A stretch of DNA of 64,000 nucleotides from Rhizobium gallicum bv. gallicum R602sp (GCF_000816845.1 NZ_CP006877.1:563501-627500), one strand, 5' to 3'. Shown: positions 17,047 through 26,875, numbered from the stretch's first letter. Notes: generated by a model from the sequence alone, not told the origin. Numbers and translations: made by a program.

Positions 17047-17966
17047 CAGTACGCCCCCATCACGACGGAATAGATGTCCGCGGGCGTCACGACCAGCGCC
17101 ACCGCCAGGCGGATGCCGACGGCGAGAACGAGCAGCCCGAGCAGCGCCCGCAATTGTTCGCCGCGCAGTTTCTGGCCGACGCGCACGCCGTATTGCGCCC
17201 CGACGACGCCGGCCACCATCAGGATGAAGGCAAGTACGATATCGACGGAAAAGTTCGTCGCAGCCTGCACCACGGTTGTGTAGGCGGTCACGAAGATGAT
17301 CTGGAACAGTGATGTGCCGACGACGACATTGGTCGGGATGCGCAGCAGGTAGATCATTGCCGGCACCATGATGAAGCCGCCGCCGACGCCCATGATGGAG
17401 GTCAGGATGCCGATCCCAAAGCCGAGCGCGACGATCGGGATGACGCTGAGGAAAATCTTCGATTTCTTGAACCGCACCTTCAGCGGCAGGCGGTGGACCC
17501 AGTGGTGATGTCCGGGCCTGCGCGGCGTCGGCGGCACGTTCTTGGCCGCCCGCCGCATGGCGTTGATGCTCTCGAGCAGCATCAGCCCGCCGACGGTGCC
17601 GAGGAAGATGACGTACATCAGCGAGATGATGAGGTCGAGCTGACCGACCCGTCTCAACAGCGAGAAGATCCAGATGCCGATCGTCGCGCCCGCAAGACCG
17701 CCGACAAGCAATACGGTCCCGAGCTTCATGTCCAGCGTCCCGCGCCTGAAATGCGTGATCGCACCGGAGATCGAGGAAGCAACCACCTGGTTGGCGCCGG
17801 TCGCGACGGCAACCACGGGCGGAATGTTATAGAAAATGAGAAGCGGCGTGATCAGAAAGCCGCCGCCGACGCCGAACATGCCGGACAGGAAGCCGACGGC
17901 CGCACCCATGCCGAGGATGATGAAGATGTTCACCGACAATTCTGCGATGGGCAGATAGATTGTCAC
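17046..17966 (-). CDS. TauE/SafE family sulfite/organosulfur exporter-like permease
   Basis: 306 residues with about eight membrane helices in two repeats. The repeat signatures are GMGAAVGFLSGMFGVGGGFL near the N-terminus and GIGILTSIMGVGGGFIMVPA in the second half, the paired G-V-G-G-G-F motifs of the family. A cytoplasmic loop rich in Arg, Pro and His (about residues 135-165) separates the halves. The family moves sulfite, sulfoacetate or similar anions across the inner membrane; the substrate here is unknown. It is the first gene of a two-gene unit with TIGR02186. Confidence 0.88.
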   Translation of the reverse strand: MTIYLPIAELSVNIFIILGMGAAVGFLSGMFGVGGGFLITPLLIFYNIPPVVAVATGANQVVASSISGAITHFRRGTLDMKLGTVLLVGGLAGATIGIWIFSLLRRVGQLDLIISLMYVIFLGTVGGLMLLESINAMRRAAKNVPPTPRRPGHHHWVHRLPLKVRFKKSKIFLSVIPIVALGFGIGILTSIMGVGGGFIMVPAMIYLLRIPTNVVVGTSLFQIIFVTAYTTVVQAATNFSVDIVLAFILMVAGVVGAQYGVRVGQKLRGEQLRALLGLLVLAVGIRLAVALVVTPADIYSVVMGAY

Positions 17967-18360
17967 AGCCGACCCCGAATTATGAAACTGCCCCCGCCGG
18001 GCAGGTATCTTGCGTCCCGTTCGAATGGCGCATCATATGGCGAAATCGTTGCCAGAGGCTTTCGATAAACGACATGCGATCCGCGCATTACGCGAGCGAT
18101 AAGTTCCGATTAATTGGGCTTTTTTCAGATTTTGTGACGGCGGCGCGAGGAGACTTGCTCTCCGGCGATACTTCGCCTCATGGATCAGTATTTCAGAACA
18201 GCTGAGCGGCATCTTTCTCGCGGGCTGCGGACCCGGCCGTTTAGGCGAAGGCCGGGCAGCATCTGCGACCTCGCGGAGCCGTTCGAGATTGTTTCAGTCA
18301 AGCCGACAACGGCTGTTTGTCTCCATCATCGTCACTGAAATCAGCGAAAACGGCGGCGAT
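17967..18360. other. Gap without a supported gene, one GC-rich hairpin
   Basis: No frame here has family-like sequence. A hairpin CCCGGCC (18232-18238) / GGCCGGG (18250-18256) without a U-run is the only structure. The gap ends in the SRPBCC relic. Confidence 0.5.
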
Positions 18361-18543
18361 TTCGCGCCGGCTTTCGCCCCGCCGCGCAGCCGTTATGACG
18401 GCTGTCATCACCTTGGAGGATCAACGGCACGAACTACTCCGCCCACCTCGTGCAAAAGGACAGCGCCGAGCGCAAACATGCACGCCGAAGTGGGCTTCCA
18501 CGATGGCTGGGGCACGGTTGTCGAGCAGCTTGAGGCAAGTCGA
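18361..18543 (+). pseudogene. SRPBCC/AHSA1 C-terminal relic
   Basis: Three short blocks in different frames together read as the C-terminus of an activator-of-Hsp90-like (AHSA1/SRPBCC) protein: GFRPAAQP, then MTAVITLED, then GTNYSAHLVQKDSAERKH, then AEVGFHDGWGTVVEQLEA. The last block (G-F-H-D-G-W-G-x4-Q-L-E-A) is the family's characteristic final helix. The N-terminal two-thirds are missing and single-base losses separate the blocks. It lies just downstream of the convergent ddl gene. Called from pattern recognition; no search was run. Confidence 0.6.
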
Positions 18544-18570
18544 GAACCGCGCCTGAGGGCTATCGCATCG

Positions 18571-19641
18571 TTACTGCCCTGCGCGTGCCAGTCCGTGCGC
18601 CACGAGCCGGTCGATGACTTCGGCATAACTCACGCCGCTTGCCGCCATTGCCTTGGAATACATGCTGATATCGGTGAAGCCGGGGATGGTGTTGATCTCG
18701 TTGACGAGGAATTGCATGTCCGGTGTCAGGAAAAAGTCGACACGCGCCATGCTGTCGCAACCGACGGCCCTGAAAGCCCTTGCGGCCACGTCACGCATGC
18801 CGGCTTCGACCTCCAGGGGCAATTCTGCCGGTATTTTCAGCGCTGCACCGTTCTCGTCGATATATTTAGCATTGTAGCTGTAGAAGCCATGGCTCTCCGC
18901 CGGCACGATCTCGCCCGGCCGTGAAACGAACAAGTTGCCTGCCGTGTCCTCCAGCACGCTAAATTCGATCTCGCGCCCACGAACGAACTCCTCCGCAAGC
19001 AGCTTGCGGTCGTGCCGGAAGCCTTCCGCAAGCGCCCCGTCAAATTCCTGGCTGGCATGGACCTTCCTGACGCCGACCGATGAGCCCTGCCGCGCCGGCT
19101 TGATGAAGAGCGGCAGGCCGAGTTCGGTTTCCAGCGCGGCGAAGGGAGGCTGTGCGCCCTCATGAATTGTCACGGAGCGCGCGATCGGCACCCCGGCCGC
19201 TTTCATGAGTTGCTTGGCGATGTCCTTGTCCAGCGCGGTCGCCGATCCGAGAATGCCGCAGCCGGCAAGCGGCACGCGGGCAACCTCCGCAAGGCCCTGC
19301 ACGGAGCCGTCCTCGCCATGCAGGCCGTGAAGGACCGGAAAGAGGATGTCGATCGTTGGCAGTTCGTAAGCCGATCCGTCAGCGGGAATTGCAAACATAC
19401 GTCCGCGTCCGCCCGGCACGAGGCAGACCTCGGCTCCGTTTTCCGGTTTCGCGAGCGTGCCATCCTCGAAGCTGCTCAACAGCCATTGTCCTTCGCGGCT
19501 GACGAACACCGGAATGGCGTCGTATTTTTGAGGCTCCAGCGCGCGCATCACGTTCGTAGCCGAAAGCACCGAGACATCGTGCTCGGTCGAGCGTCCGCCG
19601 AAGAGCACGGCAATGCGCAGTCTGTTTGGTGCATCAATCAC
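18571..19641 (-). CDS. ddlA: D-alanine--D-alanine ligase
   Basis: 356 residues. Makes the D-Ala-D-Ala dipeptide for peptidoglycan in the cytoplasm. The N-terminal domain shows VLFGGRSTEHDVSVLSA and the substrate loop VLHGLHGEDGSVQGLAE. The ATP-grasp part shows LGLPLFIKPARQGSSVGV, the E-F-S-V-L-E strand, ESHGFYSYNAKY (omega-loop) and the metal-binding end MARVDFFLT through NEINTIPGFT. Longer than many DdlB proteins, as usual for the A type. It lies 35 bases downstream of the C39-like peptidase gene on the same strand. A second ddl is likely in the cell wall cluster elsewhere; not visible here. Confidence 0.93.
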   Translation of the reverse strand: MIDAPNRLRIAVLFGGRSTEHDVSVLSATNVMRALEPQKYDAIPVFVSREGQWLLSSFEDGTLAKPENGAEVCLVPGGRGRMFAIPADGSAYELPTIDILFPVLHGLHGEDGSVQGLAEVARVPLAGCGILGSATALDKDIAKQLMKAAGVPIARSVTIHEGAQPPFAALETELGLPLFIKPARQGSSVGVRKVHASQEFDGALAEGFRHDRKLLAEEFVRGREIEFSVLEDTAGNLFVSRPGEIVPAESHGFYSYNAKYIDENGAALKIPAELPLEVEAGMRDVAARAFRAVGCDSMARVDFFLTPDMQFLVNEINTIPGFTDISMYSKAMAASGVSYAEVIDRLVAHGLARAGQ

Positions 19642-19676
19642 GTAAAATCTCCGGAATGACTTGGTTTTGAGAAGAC

Positions 19677-20297
19677 TTAAAAGCCGACCGCGATGCCCCG
19701 GTTGGCGAAGAAGCGGTCGAAGACGGCAAGCGGCAGCGTCACATGCGCCTGGCTTTCCGGATTGTGTCCTGAAGGATTGTGGAAGCGGATGGTTTCGCGA
19801 AGGGCCCCCGTAACCAGCACCAGGTGGCCGCCCTTCGATGGCGGCTCACACTCTGGCCAGCGGATGGTGTGATGCACCGAGGCGATGAAAAACTGCCGCT
19901 TGGAAAGAAGTTCTCCAATGGCGGCCGTATCGACATTCGTCACTGTCTCCGCGCCCAGCCCGAAACGTTCGGTGACGAACTTGACGAACGGCGCATAGAT
20001 CAGCCCCTTGATCGAGGCATCGGCCTCATTGACAACAAAGCCGCCAAAGGCCGCGCAGCCGCGGGCAAGATCGAGCGTCCGATGGAGTTCACCGCGCGCG
20101 GCAAGGATCATCTTCAGGCAGGCCATACCGCAGACATTGACGCCCCAGCGGGTATATTCTTTGACCGTCTGCGCGCCGGAATGCCGCCACAGCGGATCGC
20201 GCATGAGCGCCGCAGATCCCTCCGCCGCGACCGCCAGCGTCATCTCGGGCGTTTCCCATTGGCTGAAATAGGGCACGTCGGCCCGCTGAATATTCAC
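19677..20297 (-). CDS. C39-like papain-fold cysteine peptidase
   Basis: 206 residues, no signal peptide. Candidate catalytic residues follow the C39/papain order: PYFSQW supplies the oxyanion Gln (Q13), GVNVCGMACLKMIL the nucleophilic Cys (C56), GGHLVLVTG the His (H158) and IRFHNPSG the Asn (N174). The N-x-C-G-M-A-C-L arrangement is typical of C39-like proteins outside bacteriocin exporters. It is the first gene of a pair with D-Ala-D-Ala ligase, suggesting an action on peptidoglycan precursors, D-Ala peptides or a related small peptide. That link is inference; no substrate is known. Confidence 0.82.
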   Translation of the reverse strand: MNIQRADVPYFSQWETPEMTLAVAAEGSAALMRDPLWRHSGAQTVKEYTRWGVNVCGMACLKMILAARGELHRTLDLARGCAAFGGFVVNEADASIKGLIYAPFVKFVTERFGLGAETVTNVDTAAIGELLSKRQFFIASVHHTIRWPECEPPSKGGHLVLVTGALRETIRFHNPSGHNPESQAHVTLPLAVFDRFFANRGIAVGF

Positions 20298-20342
20298 GAA
20301 TCCCCCATCGGTGAGATCAAGTCACGCCGGGAAGTTCTACAA

Positions 20343-20380
20343 GCAAAACGACCCTTTTGCGGCGGACGCGAAGGGTCGTT
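20343..20380 (-). terminator. Hairpin terminator of the podJ-like gene
   Basis: Perfect 10-bp stem AACGACCCTT (20347-20356) / AAGGGTCGTT (20371-20380) with a 14-base loop, read on the minus strand into a short U-run (GTCGTTTTGC). It lies between the end of the podJ-like gene and the peptidase start, both on the minus strand. Confidence 0.7.
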
Positions 20381-20599
20381 CAAAATTGCGGTATAGGCAA
20401 ATGCCACAAGATGAGCGGTTCTTCGCTTACCTCCGAGAGAATACGATTGGCGTCCGGTTGCCTCAGCCGGATTTGTTCAGGCGAAAATCTGACGCATCAC
20501 GCTTGTTGGCGATCGCTTGCAATCAACGGCCCGTGAGCTGACGGAAGTAGCACCAGTGTTCAATTCCAATCAGTTTCGAACGCTTTCGTTGTCCTTCCC

Positions 20600-23500
20600 T
20601 CAAGCCTTGGTCGTGTTCTTGGCGTTGCGCTCCAGGAGCGCCTTTACCGTGTCGTCGTTGATCCTGCCGCTCGGCTCATGGCCGACCGACTTCTGGAAGC
20701 TCTTGATCGCGGCGGTCGTCTTCGCGCCCATCTCGCCGTCCGGCGGGCCGGCGTCGAAGCCGTTGTTGTTGAGGATCGCCTGAATGTTGCGGATCGCCTT
20801 CTTCATATCGACGGTCGAGGTCTTCGTGCCGGTGCTCGCCCAGCCGTCCGGGATTTCGATGCCGTTGGCCTTGTTGTCGAGCGGCTGCGGCTTCCAGGCA
20901 CTCGTTGCAGCCCGTGCCTTTTCAAGGTCGGCGGGCTTCATCGCCTTTGCCACTTCGTCGCGCTTGGCGCCGGCGTCCTTGTCGCCGCCCTTCGCAGCGA
21001 TGGCGAACCACTTGTAGCTTTCGCCGAGGTCCTGCGCCACGCCGTTGCCGCGGGCGCAAAGGATCGCCAGGTTGAATTGGCTGTCGGTGATGCCAAGATC
21101 GGCGGCCTTGGTGAACCAGTTTGCCGCGGTCGTGTAGTCCTGCTCGCCGAGCGCGCCGGAGGCGTAGAGCACGGCCAGATTGTGCATGGCGCTGGCATTG
21201 CCCTGATTGGCAGCCTGCTCGTAGAAGATCTTGGCCTTGCCGATATCGCGTGCGACGCCGGTCCCCTTCTCGTACATGCTGCCGAGACGGTATTGCGCCG
21301 GAGCAAAGCCCTTGTCGGCGGCAAGCTGATACCAGTTTGCGGCTTGCGCCTGGTCGGCCGCCAGGCCGTTGCGGCCTTCGGTAAAGCGTGCGCCGATCTC
21401 GAAGAGCGCAAGCTGGTCGCCGCTGCGGGCGGCGTCTGCAAGCGCCTGCGGCTGAATGGTGTTCGGCACGGATATGGAAGGTGCCGCGGGCGAGGCATTC
21501 GTGGAAGCCGGAACATCCTTGGGCGAAAAGGCTGCAGCATCCTGCGCCGGCGCGCCTGGCGTCAGCGTCGAGGCGCCTTCGCCGTCAAGCGGTACGGCGT
21601 CGGTCAGGTGGCCGGGTGGTGGCGGCTGCATCGCTTCGGGCTCGGTCTGCGCCGTGCCTAAGGCGAGCGGTGCTGGGGCCTCGGGTTCTGCAGGACCCGT
21701 CGGAGTGACGGCTGCGGTTGCTTCCACGCTCTGTTCCGGCATGGCCGAACCGTTGGCTGCAACGGGGTTCTGCGCGGCATCCGAAAGCACCGAGACTTCT
21801 GCCGGAGGCGCCTGTTCGCCGCTGGTCAGCGTGCGGGCAAGGGGGAAGGCCATGATGGCGAGCAGCACGGCGCCTGCAGCAAGGAGAAGTGGACGGCGGA
21901 AGCGGCTGAAGGCGCTGGCGCCGCCGGCAGGCTTTGGCGCCTTGGTTTTCTTCTCCGCCTTGACCGGCTGGGCCTTTGGATCGGCTTCCATGGCGGCAGC
22001 CTGGGCTGCGCGGCGGGCGGCGGCGATATAGTCGGCGCGCTCGTTTTCCGTTGCCGGTTTCGGATTGTTGCGTGCCGTGGCCTGGCTGGCGCGTACCCGC
22101 TCCAGGATCTTCTTCACATCCGGTGCGCCCGAGCCCGGCTCCAGCGGCTCGTTCGATGCTTCCTCGCCAGGCATGAGGTCGACCGGATCGATCGACGGTG
22201 CGGGATCGATGACGGTCCGCTCGACAGCCTTCGCCTTCTCCGTCTTCTTGCCCGGAATCAGCCGCTTGCCGAGTGCTGCAAGCAGGCTGCCTTTTGCGGG
22301 CGTGGCAGCTCCAGCGGGATTGGTTGCGGCTTCGATCGCGCTCACGCTCGTATCGGCTGTGGGCGAAACCTGCGCCGGCACGACAGGCTCGCTTCCGCTT
22401 TCCGCCATGCGCAGGAGCGGCGAGGCACCCTTCTGGCCGAACACGGCCTGCGTCTCGCCTTCCTCGGCACCGGCGGGGACCAGCGCGTAAGGATCGATCT
22501 CGAAATCGGCATTTGCGGCGGGCATTCGTGCGGCCGGCCGGCTGCGGGTTTCCATGTCGTCCAGCCGGTCGGCGATCTGCACCAGCGTCTCGTGCAGCGC
22601 CTGGAACGTCTTGTGCGTGCGTTCGTCGCTGCTGCGGCTAAGCTCCTCCAGATGCCGCAGATCTTCGGCGAGCGCATTTAGCGCCGACATATCGGCGGCT
22701 GGGACTCCGCCGACCTGAAGACCGCCGTTGCGGGAATAGGCCTCGACGACGGCCTCGGCCGCCTGGCGCGCCGCCTCGATGATGTATTCGTCGCTGGTCG
22801 CCATATAGTCTTCGATCGCGCCCATGCGGCGGTCGAGCTCGACGGGAATGCCGTCACCGCCGGCGCGCGGCGTGTTCATCAGCGCTGAAAGACCGGCAAT
22901 CTGGTCCTCGAGGTTTTTCAGGGCTCTCGAATCCGTCGGGGGCGCCGCCGTGCTTTCCTCGAGGCGTGCCGCGATGTCGCTGAGGCGCCCCTCGATGCGG
23001 CGGAATGCGCCGTCATCGGTTGCCGCGCCAGAAGCAGGCTGCACGTCCATCTGGTCGATGCGGCGGGCAAGATAGTCCAGCCGTTCCGCCAGCGCGTCGT
23101 TGACTGCGCCGCTTTCCAGCGCGTCGATCTTGCGGGAGATGTCGGCAAGCGTGCCGTTGAGATCTGCCTGCGGAACCGTTTTCTGGGCACGCTCGAGCAT
23201 GAAGGAAAGCTGCTCGAGCCGCTCGTCGAGGTGTGCCGTCGCTTTGGTATTGGCGAGTTCCTCCACGCGCCGCGTCAGCATTTCCAGCCGATCGGCAAGG
23301 CCCTCGGCGGGCAGGGCATGGCTTTCCGCACTGCGGCCCACCATATCGATTTGCTCGGCCAGCGCATTCAGCCGGCCTTCGAGGCGATGCATCAGCGCCG
23401 GGTCGCCGCTTGCCGCGCTGCGCCCGCTCGCCGCGATCGCACGGCTGATCTCGTCAAGGCGCATATCCATCGCGGCAAACTGCTCGGCCATGGCGCGGTC

Positions 23501-24367
23501 ATGCGGCTGGATCATGCTGCCGAATTGCTCCATCGCGGTCGCGATCGCAATCAGCTTGTCTTCCAGCGCGCGCACTGCCGGGCTTTCGCCCATGCCGCCG
23601 ATATGGCGCTTGATATCGTCGAGCCGATAGGCGAGCGACACCAGCTCTTCCTGCAGGCCTGCTGTGTCCAGCGCATGCAGCTGGTTTTCGAACCCGTCCC
23701 AGCGGCGTTCCATGTGGCGGATGGAATCCTCGCGGGCAAGCCCGTCCATCAGTGAGCGCAGTTCTTCGAATTCGTTTTGCAGGCCCGCAGTCTCCGGGCC
23801 AGCCGAACGGCTGGAGAGCTGGTTGATGCTCTGGGCGAGCCGGCCCATGTCTTCGCGGATGTCGTCGGCGAAATGCCGGTCCTGCGCGCTCGTCTTGATC
23901 TCGCGCAATTCCGTGCGCAGCGCATCCATCTCGCGCGCTACACCGTCCGAAATGTCGCGTTTCAGGTCCTGGCGCAGGTTGACGAGCGCCTGGGCGATCT
24001 CGGTCATCGTGTCGGGCGAGGCGCCAAAAGCAGGTGCGGCCTGCGGTGCCGGCATGCGCGGGGCGGATGCGGGTTCGCGGTAAGCTGCACGTTCGGCGGC
24101 TGCGCGTTCACGACCGGCATCGAGCGTGCGCTGGCGCTCGCGGATTTCTGCGAGCGGATCAGGCCGGGCCTCCGGCCTCATGTAAGCCGGTTCGTAAGGT
24201 CTTCCGTAGCTTTCGCGCTCCGCTGCGGCTGGCTGCTGCCTCGGCTCGCGGCTTCCCTTGCCCATCAGCCCTTCGATGCGTGCCTCGAGCCCCTCGATCG
24301 TGCGGTTTAGCGCATCGAGCGATGCTCTGTCGGAATGCCGGGGGATATTGGATCGCGATCCGTTCAT
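20600..24367 (-). CDS. podJ: PodJ-like polar organelle development scaffold protein
   Basis: 1255 residues, close to PodJ of Agrobacterium/Sinorhizobium. Residues 1-610 are cytoplasmic and built of repeated coiled-coil segments (many L-D-E-I and R-L-D-x-I units). 620-820 are Pro/Ala/Glu-rich and disordered. One membrane helix sits at 826-845 (PLLLAAGAVLLAIMAFPLA). The periplasmic part has a Pro/Ala linker, three or more Sel1-like repeats (about 975-1135: ALFEIGARFTEG, AQYRLGSMYEKGTGVARD, FNLAILCARGNGVAQD) and a C-terminal peptidoglycan-binding domain (1186-1245). PodJ localises polarity and division factors at the new pole. Its terminator is the hairpin at 20343-20380. Confidence 0.88.
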   Translation of the reverse strand: MNGSRSNIPRHSDRASLDALNRTIEGLEARIEGLMGKGSREPRQQPAAAERESYGRPYEPAYMRPEARPDPLAEIRERQRTLDAGRERAAAERAAYREPASAPRMPAPQAAPAFGASPDTMTEIAQALVNLRQDLKRDISDGVAREMDALRTELREIKTSAQDRHFADDIREDMGRLAQSINQLSSRSAGPETAGLQNEFEELRSLMDGLAREDSIRHMERRWDGFENQLHALDTAGLQEELVSLAYRLDDIKRHIGGMGESPAVRALEDKLIAIATAMEQFGSMIQPHDRAMAEQFAAMDMRLDEISRAIAASGRSAASGDPALMHRLEGRLNALAEQIDMVGRSAESHALPAEGLADRLEMLTRRVEELANTKATAHLDERLEQLSFMLERAQKTVPQADLNGTLADISRKIDALESGAVNDALAERLDYLARRIDQMDVQPASGAATDDGAFRRIEGRLSDIAARLEESTAAPPTDSRALKNLEDQIAGLSALMNTPRAGGDGIPVELDRRMGAIEDYMATSDEYIIEAARQAAEAVVEAYSRNGGLQVGGVPAADMSALNALAEDLRHLEELSRSSDERTHKTFQALHETLVQIADRLDDMETRSRPAARMPAANADFEIDPYALVPAGAEEGETQAVFGQKGASPLLRMAESGSEPVVPAQVSPTADTSVSAIEAATNPAGAATPAKGSLLAALGKRLIPGKKTEKAKAVERTVIDPAPSIDPVDLMPGEEASNEPLEPGSGAPDVKKILERVRASQATARNNPKPATENERADYIAAARRAAQAAAMEADPKAQPVKAEKKTKAPKPAGGASAFSRFRRPLLLAAGAVLLAIMAFPLARTLTSGEQAPPAEVSVLSDAAQNPVAANGSAMPEQSVEATAAVTPTGPAEPEAPAPLALGTAQTEPEAMQPPPPGHLTDAVPLDGEGASTLTPGAPAQDAAAFSPKDVPASTNASPAAPSISVPNTIQPQALADAARSGDQLALFEIGARFTEGRNGLAADQAQAANWYQLAADKGFAPAQYRLGSMYEKGTGVARDIGKAKIFYEQAANQGNASAMHNLAVLYASGALGEQDYTTAANWFTKAADLGITDSQFNLAILCARGNGVAQDLGESYKWFAIAAKGGDKDAGAKRDEVAKAMKPADLEKARAATSAWKPQPLDNKANGIEIPDGWASTGTKTSTVDMKKAIRNIQAILNNNGFDAGPPDGEMGAKTTAAIKSFQKSVGHEPSGRINDDTVKALLERNAKNTTKA

Positions 24368-24621
24368 CTTCCTGCTCGCTTCGTCTGCTCGGGACCCTCG
24401 TCAGGGCCAGGCCATTGGCTTGAGAGACCGTTCACCGGAGAGCAGTTTATTAGACTTTTCTCAACTTGAACGGCGTAGCGGCACTCCAAGTAAACGCGAG
24501 ACTTGAAAAAGGAATGCGGATCACCACTGCTCACCCCGCACCTTTCACGAAACGTGGTAAACAAGCCGTTAATGTCGGTGAAGTATTTTTAATGTTTCGG
24601 TAAATCGGCACATATTTTGAG

Positions 24622-25080
24622 CTAGATGCGCCGCTCCTTGATGGTGTTCATCACAAAGCTGGTCTCGATCGTATCGACGCATTTCAACCGCGCGATCTTC
24701 TCCTTGATGAAGCGCTCGTATTGATCCAGCCCTGCGCTCATCACCTTTAGGACATAGTCGCGCGAACCGGTGACGAGATGGCACTCGAGCACTTCGTCCC
24801 AGCTGCGTACGGCAGTCTCGAACATCTCGATCTCGTCCTCGTGCTGGCGGCTGAGCCGGACGGCGGCGATTGCCGTCATCGTCCAGCCTTCCGCGGTCGG
24901 ATCGACCAGCGCCGTGTAGCCCTTTATAACGCCCGTCTCCTCCAGCCGCCGCAGCCGGCGAAGGCATGCGGAAGCTGAAAGCCCGACGCGCTCGGCGAGC
25001 TCGTTGTTGGTGATCCGCGCATCGGCCGTCAATTCCTTCAGGATCCGCCGGTCCGTCTCATCGGCAATTTTCTGCGCCAT
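24622..25080 (-). CDS. Lrp/AsnC family transcriptional regulator
   Basis: 152 residues. Winged helix: TDRRILKELTADARITNNEL, then AERVGLSASACLRRLRRLEE, GVIKGYTALVDP. The C-terminal RAM ligand-binding domain shows VLECHLVTGSRDYVLKVMS and the closing KCVDTIETSFVMNTIKE. It is divergent from the PLP-dependent lyase gene with a 127-base gap, the common arrangement for a local amino-acid-responsive activator or repressor of that gene. The gap shows no clean palindrome. DNA-binding protein in the cytoplasm. Confidence 0.9.
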   Translation of the reverse strand: MAQKIADETDRRILKELTADARITNNELAERVGLSASACLRRLRRLEETGVIKGYTALVDPTAEGWTMTAIAAVRLSRQHEDEIEMFETAVRSWDEVLECHLVTGSRDYVLKVMSAGLDQYERFIKEKIARLKCVDTIETSFVMNTIKERRI

Positions 25081-25207
25081 ATTTCAGATTGCTCCGCACG
25101 AAGTTGCTTCCAATGACATCCTACTGCGCCAAATAGCAAGAACGTGCCGCTGCATTTGATATATTTTGCTGTTTCAGTTCCCATCCATCGGCCTGAGGAG
25201 ACCGTCA

Positions 25208-26491
25208 ATGACCGCGCCGCACCCTTCAAGAACCCATATCGGCAATCACGCGTTGCATCCGGAAACGCTGATGCTGAACTACGGGTACGATCCGGAACTT
25301 TCCGAAGGCGCGGTCAAGCCGCCGGTCTTCCTGACCTCGACCTTCGTCTTCAACACCGCCGAGGATGGCCGCGATTTCTTCGATTATGTGTCGGGCCGCC
25401 GCGAACCGCCGGCAGGCAAGGGTGCCGGCCTCGTCTATTCGCGCTTCAACCACCCGAACAGCGAGATCGTCGAAGATAGGCTCGCCGTCTATGAGCGGAC
25501 GGAAAGCGGCGCGCTTTTCTCCTCCGGCATGGCGGCGATCGCAACCACGCTGCTTGCCTTCGTCCGGCCGGGCGATGCGATCCTTCATTCGCAGCCGCTC
25601 TATGGCGGCACCGAGACGCTGCTGGCGAAGACCTTCCTCAATCTTGGCGTTTCCGCCGTCGGCTTCGCCGATGGCGTCAGCGAGGCTTCGGTAAAAGCGG
25701 CTGCAGAAGAAGCTATGTCGAAAGGCCGGGTCTCGGTCATCCTCGTCGAAACACCCGCCAATCCGACGAACAGCCTTGTCGATGTCGCGATGATCCGCCG
25801 CATCGCCGATGCGATCGGAAAAACCCAGGACCACACGCCGATCGTCGTCTGCGACAACACGCTGCTCGGCCCGGTCTTCCAGCGCCCGATCGAACATGGC
25901 GCGGATATCTCGCTCTATTCGCTGACCAAATATGTCGGCGGCCATTCGGACCTCATCGCCGGCGCCGTCCTCGGCCCTAAAGCGGTGATCAAACAGGTGA
26001 AGGCGCTTCGCGGCTCGATCGGCACGCAGCTCGATCCGCATTCCTGCTGGATGCTCGGGCGCTCGCTGGAAACGCTGCAGATCCGTATGGAGCGGGCCAA
26101 CGGCAATGCGCGCGCCGTTGCCGATTTCCTCCGGGATCATCCGAAGGTCGAGAAGATCCACTATCTGCCCTACCATGATCCGGAATCGCCGGTCGGCCGC
26201 ACCTTTGCCACGCAGTGCACAGGCGCTGGCTCCACCTTCTCTTTCGATATCAAGGGCGGCCAGCCGGCCTCCTTCAAGTTCCTGAACGCGCTGAAGATCT
26301 TCAAGCTTGCCGTCAGCCTCGGCGGCACGGAATCGCTCGCCAGCCATCCGGCTGCGATGACCCATTCCGGCGTTCCGGCAGATGTGCGCCAGCGCATCGG
26401 CGTTCTGGAATCGACCATCCGGCTGTCGATCGGCATCGAGCATCCGGACGATCTGATCGCCGATCTGGCGCTCGCTCTGGACGAAGCGTAA
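25208..26491 (+). CDS. PLP-dependent Cys/Met metabolism enzyme (methionine gamma-lyase/cystathionine gamma-synthase type)
   Basis: 427 residues from ATG 25208, preceded by GAGGAGA. Fold-type I PLP enzyme: YSRFNHPN at the dimer interface, [17 protein letters not shown] (phosphate site), [22 protein letters not shown] and the Schiff-base Lys in [19 protein letters not shown] (K241), then [16 protein letters not shown]. At about 430 residues and with the N-terminal extension it resembles the methionine gamma-lyase-like branch that often sits beside an Lrp regulator. Whether it degrades methionine or makes cystathionine cannot be fixed from motifs alone. Likely controlled by the divergent Lrp protein. 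Confidence 0.88.
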   Translation: MTAPHPSRTHIGNHALHPETLMLNYGYDPELSEGAVKPPVFLTSTFVFNTAEDGRDFFDYVSGRREPPAGKGAGLVYSRFNHPNSEIVEDRLAVYERTESGALFSSGMAAIATTLLAFVRPGDAILHSQPLYGGTETLLAKTFLNLGVSAVGFADGVSEASVKAAAEEAMSKGRVSVILVETPANPTNSLVDVAMIRRIADAIGKTQDHTPIVVCDNTLLGPVFQRPIEHGADISLYSLTKYVGGHSDLIAGAVLGPKAVIKQVKALRGSIGTQLDPHSCWMLGRSLETLQIRMERANGNARAVADFLRDHPKVEKIHYLPYHDPESPVGRTFATQCTGAGSTFSFDIKGGQPASFKFLNALKIFKLAVSLGGTESLASHPAAMTHSGVPADVRQRIGVLESTIRLSIGIEHPDDLIADLALALDEA

Positions 26492-26503
26492 GGGCAGGCG
26501 GGC

Positions 26504-26875
26504 TCAGGCCGCCGCCGTCTCCCGCACATCATCGAGCAGAAAATGCGCGACGATGTAATTCGTGCTGTAGCGCCTGCCGCTATCGGAGATATTCTCGATA
26601 CTGCCGCCGTCAGCCGGGTGCCAGGCATGGTAATGCGGATTGGTGGTGATGAGGGTGATCGCCTTGCCGGAAAATTTTCCGCCGAGCCGGTAGCGGGCTT
26701 CCGCCAATGGCCATATCCGCTCGTAATCCTCCATCGGAATGCGGACTTTCAGAGCCTGCCTGCTGATCGCCTCGCTCCGCGATCCGTCCTCGTGGACGAC
26801 CGCCGGCAGCGTCAGAGTCACTTCCTCTGCGCCGTCCAGGATGGAATTGAACTCCTCAGGCCACATCCGTCTCAT
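26504..26875 (-). CDS. Conserved hypothetical protein, 123 residues
   Basis: Start ATG has GGGAGGAG 8 bases upstream. Soluble, no signal peptide, no cysteines. It contains an acidic N-terminal half (EEFNSILDGAEEVTLTLPAV), a middle segment KVRIPMEDYERIWPLAEARY and an aromatic stretch TTNPHYHAWHPADGG. I do not recognise a family. It ends 13 bases after the convergent PLP enzyme stop and its start region faces the end of the MocR gene. Codon use is like that of its neighbours. Confidence 0.65.
   Translation of the reverse strand: MRRMWPEEFNSILDGAEEVTLTLPAVVHEDGSRSEAISRQALKVRIPMEDYERIWPLAEARYRLGGKFSGKAITLITTNPHYHAWHPADGGSIENISDSGRRYSTNYIVAHFLLDDVRETAAA

Noticed and set aside
17960..18205. An 81-residue plus-strand frame after the TauE gene
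   Set aside because: No ribosome site and no family pattern; it overlaps the start of the TauE gene on the other strand.
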